This document shows, one piece after another, positions 15,351 to 22,131 of a stretch of 50,283 nt of DNA (within the stretch, counting starts at the first letter, position 1; every line of letters begins with the position of its first letter). The stretch is from assembly GCA_003249215.1 (NCBI GenBank), contig QKJR01000082.1, positions 1-50,283 of the forward strand, given 5' to 3'. The notes under the pieces were generated by a model. That model was not told the origin of the DNA and did no database searches. It saw nothing but the letters and a program-made list of their open reading frames with translations. The translations under genes and the position numbers were made by a program. The stretch comes from Rhodobacterales bacterium (GTDB lineage: Bacteria > Pseudomonadota > Alphaproteobacteria > Rhodobacterales > Rhodobacteraceae).

Positions 15351-16121
15351 TCAGCCGGGCAGGCGCAGATCGGCGATCTGGGTCGAGAGCCGGTCCTCGG
15401 GCAGGGCCCCGGGCGCTGGCAGCTCGACCGTGAGCACTGCTGGTGTGGTGCCAGAGCGTGCCAGTGCCTGACCGTCAGGCCCCACGACCACCGAGCCGCC
15501 GCCGAAGCGCAGCCCGTTATCGTCTCCTGCGTAATTGGCATAGGCCACCACCATCCGGTTTTCATAGGCGCGCGCGGGCACCAGCAGATCGGGCACATGC
15601 GGATAGCCCTCGGGGTTGGCGGTCGGCACCAGCAAGAGATCGACGCCGCGCCGCCCGAGCGCGCGGGCATGTTCGGGAAATTCGATGTCATAGCAGATCA
15701 GGAGCCCGCAGCGCCGCCCGGCCAGTTCGAAGACCGGCGGGGCCTCGGTGCCGGGGATGAAGCTCGCGTGCTCCATCGGCCCGAAGAGCTGGATCTTGCG
15801 GTAATGCGCCAAGGTCGTGCCATCGGCGCCGATCACGCTCGCCACGTTATAGACCGCCGCGCCGTCCCGCTCGGCCCAGCCGTAGCAGATCGCGATCCCT
15901 GCCGCACGCGCGATCCGGGCGACCGCATCCTGCCAGGGGCCGCCCTGCGGCTCGGCGAGATCGCGGTGCGCCGCGGGGCGGTTGTAGCCGGGCAGGACGA
16001 GCTCGGGCAGCACGAGAGCGGCCGCCCCCTGCGCCGCGGCCGCCGTGGCCCAGCCCGCGAGTGCGCTCAGGGTTTCGGCCGGCGCGGAAGGGGGGGCGAT
16101 TTGCATCAGGCAGAGTTTCAT
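15351..16121 (-). CDS. Nitrilase-superfamily amidase, DavA-like
   Basis: This 256-residue carbon-nitrogen hydrolase has the catalytic triad E40 (LVLPELVLPGYN), K109 (YRKIQLFGP) and C143 (LLICYDIEFPEHAR). From memory it resembles 5-aminovaleramidase DavA, which cleaves the amide made by lysine 2-monooxygenase DavB. Because an IaaM/DavB-like gene lies in the adjacent operon, an amide-to-acid step in the same pathway is likely. The ATG at 16121 gives the usual family N-terminus; the open frame extends much further upstream but reads through the next gene. It starts 10 bases after the COG3904-like stop, so it might instead be transcribed with that gene. It is convergent with the racemase with zero bases between them. 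Confidence 0.82.
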   Translation of the reverse strand: MKLCLMQIAPPSAPAETLSALAGWATAAAAQGAAALVLPELVLPGYNRPAAHRDLAEPQGGPWQDAVARIARAAGIAICYGWAERDGAAVYNVASVIGADGTTLAHYRKIQLFGPMEHASFIPGTEAPPVFELAGRRCGLLICYDIEFPEHARALGRRGVDLLLVPTANPEGYPHVPDLLVPARAYENRMVVAYANYAGDDNGLRFGGGSVVVGPDGQALARSGTTPAVLTVELPAPGALPEDRLSTQIADLRLPG

Positions 16122-16131
16122 GATCCGGCCT

Positions 16132-17688
16132 TCACTGGAGGTCGATGTCGAGATCGGCGCGCATGTAGAGCACCGGCAGTGCCGCCACATCGCCCGCGCG
16201 GTCCGAGCGGCGCAGGACGGGTTCACGCCCGCCCGGGTTTTCGAGCGTGAGGCAGAGCGGTGACCCGGTCTCGAGGCAGAGTGCGCCTTCGGTGAGCCGA
16301 TACGGCACGGGCGGAAGCTCGGCGCCCCGCTCGGAGGCGTCGGGCGGCAGGCTGCGGGCAAGGCGCGCGCGCCCGTCCGCCCCGAGATGGATCAGATCGA
16401 AGGGCAGGCTCTCGTCCTCGCTTGGGCCGTAGAAGGCCCAGAGCTGCCCCGGCGCGAAGGGGGGCAGCGGCGGCGCCGTGGCCGGGTCCGCGTGGCTGCC
16501 ATCACGCGGATAGAGCGTGCGCAGGGTGCCTGCGGGCATCTCCGTGCGGCCGATCAGTGCGGAAAACGGCGTCGCCGCAGGCAGCGTCTGCCAGGGGTCG
16601 GCGCTGCGAAAGGCGGTCTGCAACTGCTCGCCATTGGCGCGGAAATAGACGCTGTAATCGTCGCCCGCACCGGGGTGGGCGTAGATCGTGCAATGCTCGT
16701 GCCGGGAGGTGACCTGCCGGAAAAATGCGGCCGGATCAGGTTCGGGCGCATCCTCGGCCCAGTCCTGACGCAAGAGCATCTCGGGCAGAGGCGTCTCGGG
16801 ATCGGGTTCCCCATCGGGGCCGATCACCTGATAGGCCCAGGAGGGCAGGTCCGGGTCCCAGACACTGGTGCGCCGCCCCGCGGCCCAGCCGGTCAGATTG
16901 GCGCAAAGCCGCGTCCAGCTTCCGTCATCGAGGCCGATCCCGGGCAGGCCGGTCAGTTTGATGTCATAGAGCCCCGCCTCGTCGAGCGTATCGACAAAGG
17001 AAAACCGGTCCGCGCCATAGGTGCCCAGCATCGCGAGCAGCAGCGCCCTGGGAAACCGCTCGGTGGGCGCGAAAAGATCCTGCCCCTGCAGCGTCTCGGC
17101 GATCAGCGCCGTGGTCTCGAGCGCCGAGCGGAAGGCCTCGTCGAGCACCCCCGGGGGCAGCGGCTTGCCGGGTTTCATCAGCGGGCTGAAATCGACATAG
17201 GGCGCGTGAAAGCCGAGCCGCGCGGTGATGTCCATCACCCGATAGGGGATGCGGCTGCCGCCATCGGAATTCGACGAGCCCATCGTCCCCGCCATGAAGG
17301 CCACCGCGCAGGCCGAGAGGCAGTCCTTGCCGGGCTCGACCACGGTGGCGATGGCGTTCTCGATCAGGGTCCGGGCCAGCGCGATACCGCCCGGCAGCGA
17401 ACCGCCGCCGCTTTCGAGGCAGAGCGCATGGCCCACGGGCACGCCATTCGGGAAGTTGATGTAAAGATCGGTGGAGCGGATCGGGATCAGGCGCTCCTCC
17501 TCGATCGCGCGGGTGATCTGCGCGGCCTCCGCGCCGGTGATCGACCCTTTGAGGCGCAGCGTGCAGTCGCCCGCCGCGATCCGGTCGAAGCCGATCGGGC
17601 GCGGATCGAGGATCTCAATCTCGGCGCCCCAGACGCCCGGTGCGCCCGGTGCGGCAAGCGCGAGGAGGAGGATCAGGAGTTTGCGCAT
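16132..17688 (-). CDS. Secreted COG3904-type protein with ClpP-like fold (copy A)
   Basis: This 518-residue protein has a signal peptide (residues 1-21, ending VWGAE) and a ClpP/crotonase-like domain. ESGGGSLPGGIALA (92-105) resembles the oxyanion region of ClpP. S125 in KDCLSACAVAFMAG and H161 in RLGFHAPYVDF fit the Ser and His of the ClpP active site. The C-terminal half (about 270-518) is unlike anything I recognise and carries several cysteines. COG3904 is described only as a predicted periplasmic protein, so function is unknown; a periplasmic peptidase-like role is inference. Copy B lies at 18933-20438 on the same strand, with two small genes between. The start ATG at 17688 is chosen by the signal peptide. 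Confidence 0.72.
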   Translation of the reverse strand: MRKLLILLLALAAPGAPGVWGAEIEILDPRPIGFDRIAAGDCTLRLKGSITGAEAAQITRAIEEERLIPIRSTDLYINFPNGVPVGHALCLESGGGSLPGGIALARTLIENAIATVVEPGKDCLSACAVAFMAGTMGSSNSDGGSRIPYRVMDITARLGFHAPYVDFSPLMKPGKPLPPGVLDEAFRSALETTALIAETLQGQDLFAPTERFPRALLLAMLGTYGADRFSFVDTLDEAGLYDIKLTGLPGIGLDDGSWTRLCANLTGWAAGRRTSVWDPDLPSWAYQVIGPDGEPDPETPLPEMLLRQDWAEDAPEPDPAAFFRQVTSRHEHCTIYAHPGAGDDYSVYFRANGEQLQTAFRSADPWQTLPAATPFSALIGRTEMPAGTLRTLYPRDGSHADPATAPPLPPFAPGQLWAFYGPSEDESLPFDLIHLGADGRARLARSLPPDASERGAELPPVPYRLTEGALCLETGSPLCLTLENPGGREPVLRRSDRAGDVAALPVLYMRADLDIDLQ

Positions 17689-17843
17689 CGGCAGGTCTCG
17701 GGTGGTCTGTTTGGTCAGGTCGGGCGGGCCGAAGGTGTCGGATCGGCCATCCCGGCCGCGAGGGCGGAGGCGCAGCACCTTCCGCGGGCCAACCTTGCCC
17801 GGCATTCGGGCGCGGCGAAAGGGCGAAAGCGGAGCCTCGCGAC

Positions 17844-17872
17844 TTGTCTCGCCGCGCGGCAGGCGCCATCAT
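17844..17872 (+). promoter_or_regulatory. Candidate promoter for the small secreted-protein gene
   Basis: TTGTCT (17844-17849) and CATCAT (17867-17872) are 17 bases apart, upstream of the ATG at 17899. The match to consensus is moderate. Confidence 0.35.
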
Positions 17873-17898
17873 GGGCCGCTCGTGAAAGGAAGCCGTCC

Positions 17899-18357
17899 AT
17901 GCCTGCCCTGTCGTCTGCTGCCCCGTCCTCCGCTGCCCGTTCCTCCGCCGCCCGCTCGTTCGCCACCCTGCCGTCTCTCGCCTGTCTCGCCGTCGCGCTC
18001 GGCCTTGGCGTCGCGCCCGCCACCGCCGACGAGGATCTCTTCTATCTGCTCTCGGCGCAGAGCCTCGGCTGCCTGAAGGATCACGCCGCCGATTACGCGC
18101 CCGAGGGCGGCCGCACGAGCTTCATCACCGTGGCCGATTGCGGCACGGCGAAGGCCGGTGGTGGCAGCCTGCTCGATCAGGTGATGAATTCCGCCCCCGA
18201 CATCTCCGCCCCCGACGTTCCGATCGGCGAGGAGGGGCCCGATGCGATCGTGGCGCTGACCGCCGCCGATTTCGCCTGCCTCGCGACGCTTGCGATTCCG
18301 GCCGGGGCCGATCTCGTCGCCTTCTATCCGGAAGACTGCAATGTCGAACCCCGCTGA
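17899..18357 (+). CDS. Small secreted protein of unknown function
   Basis: This 152-residue protein has a long signal peptide (rich in Ala/Ser, hydrophobic core around residues 24-42, predicted cut near ATADE) and a mature part of about 110 residues. The mature part has four cysteines (in LGCLKD, ADCGT, FACLAT and EDCNV), suggesting two disulfides in the periplasm. I recognise no family. The ATG at 17899 follows AAGGAAG. Its last 17 bases overlap the next gene, so the two proteins are translationally coupled. It lies between two COG3904-type genes on the other strand. Confidence 0.75.
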   Translation: MPALSSAAPSSAARSSAARSFATLPSLACLAVALGLGVAPATADEDLFYLLSAQSLGCLKDHAADYAPEGGRTSFITVADCGTAKAGGGSLLDQVMNSAPDISAPDVPIGEEGPDAIVALTAADFACLATLAIPAGADLVAFYPEDCNVEPR

Positions 18358-18919
18358 GGCCGCCCCGACCCCCGACGAGGCCCCGGCCAAGCGGCGCCTC
18401 GCGTTCAGCCTCGACGATCTGACCAAGCTTCTGGGCGTGGCGGCGGTGATCGTCGGTCTGGGCAAGTATTTCTATGACAAGGTCGAGGCGGCGGCGCATG
18501 ACGCCCAGGCGCGTTCGATCTCCTATATCGAGGATTGGGGCGCCGAGCCGCTTCTGGGCGCGCGCGAGGCGCTTTATGATTTCTGGGCCGATCAGCCCGA
18601 TCTGATCGCGGTCTTCGGGGCCGAGGCGCTCTCGGCGCGGCAATACAAGACCATGCTCTCGGCGAGCCTGTTCCGCGCCGGCGCCGATGCCGGGATCCGC
18701 GCGCCGCTTCTGCTGCTCGACAATTTCTACAGCCAGATGAGCTTCTGCGCCAAAGCGGGCCTGTGCGACCGGCCGATCCTCGACGCCTATTTCTGTCACA
18801 TGACGCGCAAGAACGTCATCGCCTATGCGCCGTTCTACGAGCGGATCCGCGAGGCGACGGGCGATCACGGGATCGGCGCCGAGATGGTCACCTTCGCCGA
18901 GGGCTGCCCGCCCGAATAA
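18341..18919 (+). CDS. Membrane-anchored protein of unknown function
   Basis: This 192-residue protein has a short charged N-terminus, one membrane helix (about residues 32-48, LTKLLGVAAVIVGLGKYF) and a soluble helical domain with four cysteines (FCAKAGLC, YFCHM, EGCPP). The cysteines suggest the domain lies in the periplasm. The ATG at 18341 has GGAAG upstream and overlaps the previous gene by 17 bases. It ends 13 bases from the convergent stop of COG3904 copy B. No known family was recognised. Coupling to the secreted protein suggests a two-component periplasmic complex, possibly with the COG3904 proteins. Confidence 0.75.
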   Translation: MSNPAEAAPTPDEAPAKRRLAFSLDDLTKLLGVAAVIVGLGKYFYDKVEAAAHDAQARSISYIEDWGAEPLLGAREALYDFWADQPDLIAVFGAEALSARQYKTMLSASLFRAGADAGIRAPLLLLDNFYSQMSFCAKAGLCDRPILDAYFCHMTRKNVIAYAPFYERIREATGDHGIGAEMVTFAEGCPPE

Positions 18920-18932
18920 GCGTTTGGGGGCG

Positions 18933-20438
18933 CTAGCGCCCGGCCTCGAGGCTATGGGCCACGACCGGGCGCTGGTCCGACTCGAGCCCGAGGATCGAGG
19001 CGAAGCGGGCGCTGATCCAGCCGGTGCGGCCCTGATCCGTGATCCGATACCAGACCGCCTGATTGTCCCCGGTCAACCGGCAGTCCTGCACCTCGATCTG
19101 CGTGCCGGCGGGCACTTCGCCCAAGCCTTCGGCCGCAAGCCCGGGCTCGGCGCGCAACGTCACCGCGCGCTTGAGCGGCAGGGGGGGCAGGGGCTGGGTC
19201 TCGGCCGGGGTTTCGGGGTGGTGATCGTCCATCCAGCGCGTCCAGTCGCGCGCAAACACCCCGCCGGGGCAACCGAGCGCCTCGGCCAGAAGGGCCACGG
19301 GAACCGGGCCGAGGTCTTCGGCCGCGGGGGTGTTGGCCCCGGCATGGAACCAGCCGGCCGCGACCGGCTCGCCGGTCTTGGGCGAGGTCTCATAGCTTTG
19401 CGACATGTCCTGCCCGACCTGCATCCGCAGCCCGCCATCCTCGCCGATCCCGGCATAGCAATAGCCGCCGTTGCCGACCTGCCCCATGAGCCGGTCACCG
19501 GGCCCCGCGAGCGCCGAGGCCAGTGTGAGCGAGGCCGGACCGCCCTCATGCTGATAGCCGGGGTTGGACCAGTAATCATAGCTGACCTCGTCGACGAGCC
19601 CGGGCTCGGCCCACATCGCGGCATTGCACAGGCTGCCCAGCGTATCGAGATCGAGCGCCGCGGCGGAAATCGGTGCGGCCAGCGGCCCGCGTGCCATCGG
19701 CACGAAGCCGAGATCGGCCGCGCGCGCCTCGGCGCCGAGCAGGAAGAACGAGGCCGCCTCGCGATGCTGCAACGCCTCGAGCATCAGCGTGAGCGGGTTG
19801 CGCCCGTCGCGCAGCAGGCCCAGATAGGATTGCATGATGTCATAGGTGAGCCCCATGATCTGTCCGACCTCGGCCTGACTGCGCTGGGTCTTCTCGGGCA
19901 TTATCCCCATGTGGAAGCCCACGAGCCCGCCCGCCTCGATCATCCGCGGGGCATTGTCGTCGCTGTTGCCTGCCAGCGCAAAGGCCAGCGCACAGGCCGA
20001 GAGGCAGCGCTCGCCCTCGAGCACGATCACCGCCTTGAGCCGGATCGCGTCGATATAGGCCTCGGTCCCGAGCCGCTCGCCGAGCTCGATCCCGGCGAGG
20101 AAGTTGCCGCCCGGGCTGTCCATCACCAGAACATAGGGATAGCGCCCCGTGCTCTCGAACAGCTCGTGATAAAGCGCCGAGAAGCGGTCGGCATCGCCGG
20201 GCGCGATCTCGCCCTCCATCCGGATCACGTTATAGGCGGTGAAATAGGTCTCCTCCGGGTCCTCGATCACGAGCGGATGGGTCATCATCTCGGGGCCGTA
20301 AAGCGGGACGAGTTCGGCCAGATGCGGTTGCAGTTCATTGGCGAGGGTGAACTCGGCGGCGCGGGCCGGAGCGCTGGACAGGAGCGAGAGGGGCGCAAGG
20401 ATCAGGGCCGTGGAAAGCGCGCGGCTAAAGAACGTCAT
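18933..20438 (-). CDS. Secreted COG3904-type protein with ClpP-like fold and C-terminal SH3 domain (copy B)
   Basis: This 501-residue protein has a signal peptide (residues 1-28, ending ARAAE) and a ClpP-like domain. MDSPGGNFLAGIELG (106-120) contains the SPGG oxyanion motif, S147 lies in ERCLSACALAFALAG and H176 in GLVGFHMGIM. A middle region of unknown type follows, then a bacterial SH3-like domain at about 423-484 (VTLRAEPG ... GWISARF), often a peptidoglycan or peptide binder. Copy A shares the CLSAC and GFH positions but lacks the SH3 part. The SPGG motif resembles SppA/ClpP-type proteases, so a periplasmic serine protease is plausible but unproven. The start at 20438 is set by the signal peptide. 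Confidence 0.74.
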   Translation of the reverse strand: MTFFSRALSTALILAPLSLLSSAPARAAEFTLANELQPHLAELVPLYGPEMMTHPLVIEDPEETYFTAYNVIRMEGEIAPGDADRFSALYHELFESTGRYPYVLVMDSPGGNFLAGIELGERLGTEAYIDAIRLKAVIVLEGERCLSACALAFALAGNSDDNAPRMIEAGGLVGFHMGIMPEKTQRSQAEVGQIMGLTYDIMQSYLGLLRDGRNPLTLMLEALQHREAASFFLLGAEARAADLGFVPMARGPLAAPISAAALDLDTLGSLCNAAMWAEPGLVDEVSYDYWSNPGYQHEGGPASLTLASALAGPGDRLMGQVGNGGYCYAGIGEDGGLRMQVGQDMSQSYETSPKTGEPVAAGWFHAGANTPAAEDLGPVPVALLAEALGCPGGVFARDWTRWMDDHHPETPAETQPLPPLPLKRAVTLRAEPGLAAEGLGEVPAGTQIEVQDCRLTGDNQAVWYRITDQGRTGWISARFASILGLESDQRPVVAHSLEAGR

Positions 20439-20596
20439 CGGGGCCTCGTTGGTGGGCGGCAGGAAGGGCGGGCGCAGGACGGGCGGGCGGATGGGGCAGC
20501 CTATCGCGCCGGACCCGGCCTTGCCCAGAGCCGCGCCGAATTTTCCCGCCCCGGGGGTCGGCCTTGCGACACGGTGCCGCCCGTCGTCATCCGGCA

Positions 20597-20625
20597 TTCA
20601 CATTTTTGGCTAAATGCGTTAGAAT
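20597..20625 (+). promoter_or_regulatory. Candidate sigma-70 promoter of the Sel1/sulfatase genes
   Basis: TTCACA (20597-20602) and TAGAAT (20620-20625) are separated by 17 bases, each one mismatch from consensus. The region is AT-rich against a GC-rich background and sits 28 bases before the ATG at 20653, which has a GGGAGGG ribosome site. Confidence 0.6.
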
Positions 20626-20652
20626 GCTCGGGAAATTCGGGAGGGCATTGTC

Positions 20653-22122
20653 ATGCGCAGATCCCATGTCGCATCGTTCGCAACCAGGCTGACGGTCGCC
20701 GCCATTCTCACCGGTTCGGTTTGTTTCGCCGCGCTCGCAAGTGCCGAGCAAGCCGCGCCTGCCGATCCGGCCACCGCTTCTTCGCCTGCCACAGCCTCTG
20801 ATCCAGGGGCGTTGCGCGCCGAAGGCCTTGCGCTGATCTATGGTCAGGGCGGGCAGACGGCGGATGTCGCAGGCGGAGTAGCGCTGCTGGAACGCGCGGT
20901 CGCGGCGGGCGATGCGCGGGCGCGCGCCGAACTCGGCGGGATGCTCGTCGATGGCTATTATGTGCCGCCAGATCCCGCGCGGGGCGTGGCGCTGCTCGAA
21001 GAGGCCGTGGCGCAGGGCGACACCCGGGCGATGGCCGCGCTCGGGGGGGCGCTGCTCTGGGGGCGGGCGGCACCGGCCGATCCGGTCCGGGCCCGGGCGC
21101 TGTTGCAGCAGGCGGTCGATGCGGGAGACGCAGGCGCGCGTTCGCTTCTGGGCGAGCAGCTCGTGGGCGGCTGGGTGTTGCCGCGGGACGTGCCGGCGGG
21201 GCGTGCGCTCCTCGAGGCCGGTGTGGCAGCGGGCGAGGTGAAGGCCGAGACCGCGCTCTCGGGGCTGCTCCTGTACGGGATCGGGCTCGACAAGGACCCG
21301 GCGCAGGCCCGGGCGCTCGCCGAAGCCGCCGCCGAGCGGGGCAGTTCCAAGGCGCTGCGGCAGGTCGGCGAGATGCTGATGTGGGGTCAGAGCGCCCCGG
21401 CCGAGGCCGAGGCCCTGCTGACCCGCGCGGGCGAGATGGGCGACGGTGCGGCTTGGGCGATCCTCGCCGAGGGGGCGATGTATGGCTATCTCGAGGGCGG
21501 CGGAGCGGCCTCGCGCGCGAAATTCGACGGCTTTGCCGCGAAGGCGCGGGCCGCGGGCAACGAGCGGATCGAGGTGCTCGATGCGACCCGGCAGATGTGG
21601 GGCATCAACATGGTCGCGAGCGGGCCGAAGACGCTCGAGCGGCTTGAGACGGCGGCCGCGGCGGGCAATGCGCTTGCGGCGCAAAATCTCGTGGTGCTGC
21701 TGCGCGATGGCAATCAGATGAACCTCTGGCCGGACCGCGATGCGGCCGCGGCGGCGCTGGCGCGTCATGCCGCGGTGCTTGGCCCCGATGCCTCCTGGCG
21801 GCTCGAACGCACGATCGAGGCCGCGCGCGCCCGTCAGCCCGCCGCCTGGGCCGCCGTGGCCAAGGCGGTGGCCGAGCGCCCCGATCTGGCGTCGAAAGAG
21901 TTCGGGCAGGATCTCTACAAGGCCAATCCGAATGTCGCGGTCTATGTCTTGCAGCGCAAGCTGGCGGACGCGGGGCTCTATGCCGGGCGCCCGAACGGGC
22001 TTGCTACCCATGACACGCTGCGCGCGCTCTACAAGGCCTGCCGCAAGCTGCCCGATGATCCGGCCTGCGGTGACAGCGTGATGCGGCCCGATATCCTCGG
22101 CGCGATCTTCGCCGCGCAGTAG
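20653..22122 (+). CDS. Secreted Sel1-like repeat protein
   Basis: This 489-residue protein has a signal peptide (hydrophobic core about residues 12-30, cut near LASAE). About six Sel1-type (TPR-like) repeats follow at residues 50-260, with the recurring pattern A-LLE-A-A-GD--A---LG--L--G. A helical C-terminal region ends in a basic, Cys-containing tail. Sel1 proteins scaffold complexes; AlgK and ExoR-like proteins do this for exopolysaccharide systems. The next gene, a sulfatase-like enzyme, starts at a TTG whose ribosome site overlaps this stop, so the two are coupled. A role in organising the polysaccharide machinery encoded downstream is inference. Confidence 0.82.
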   Translation: MRRSHVASFATRLTVAAILTGSVCFAALASAEQAAPADPATASSPATASDPGALRAEGLALIYGQGGQTADVAGGVALLERAVAAGDARARAELGGMLVDGYYVPPDPARGVALLEEAVAQGDTRAMAALGGALLWGRAAPADPVRARALLQQAVDAGDAGARSLLGEQLVGGWVLPRDVPAGRALLEAGVAAGEVKAETALSGLLLYGIGLDKDPAQARALAEAAAERGSSKALRQVGEMLMWGQSAPAEAEALLTRAGEMGDGAAWAILAEGAMYGYLEGGGAASRAKFDGFAAKARAAGNERIEVLDATRQMWGINMVASGPKTLERLETAAAAGNALAAQNLVVLLRDGNQMNLWPDRDAAAAALARHAAVLGPDASWRLERTIEAARARQPAAWAAVAKAVAERPDLASKEFGQDLYKANPNVAVYVLQRKLADAGLYAGRPNGLATHDTLRALYKACRKLPDDPACGDSVMRPDILGAIFAAQ

Positions 22123-22131
22123 GAGGGGATC

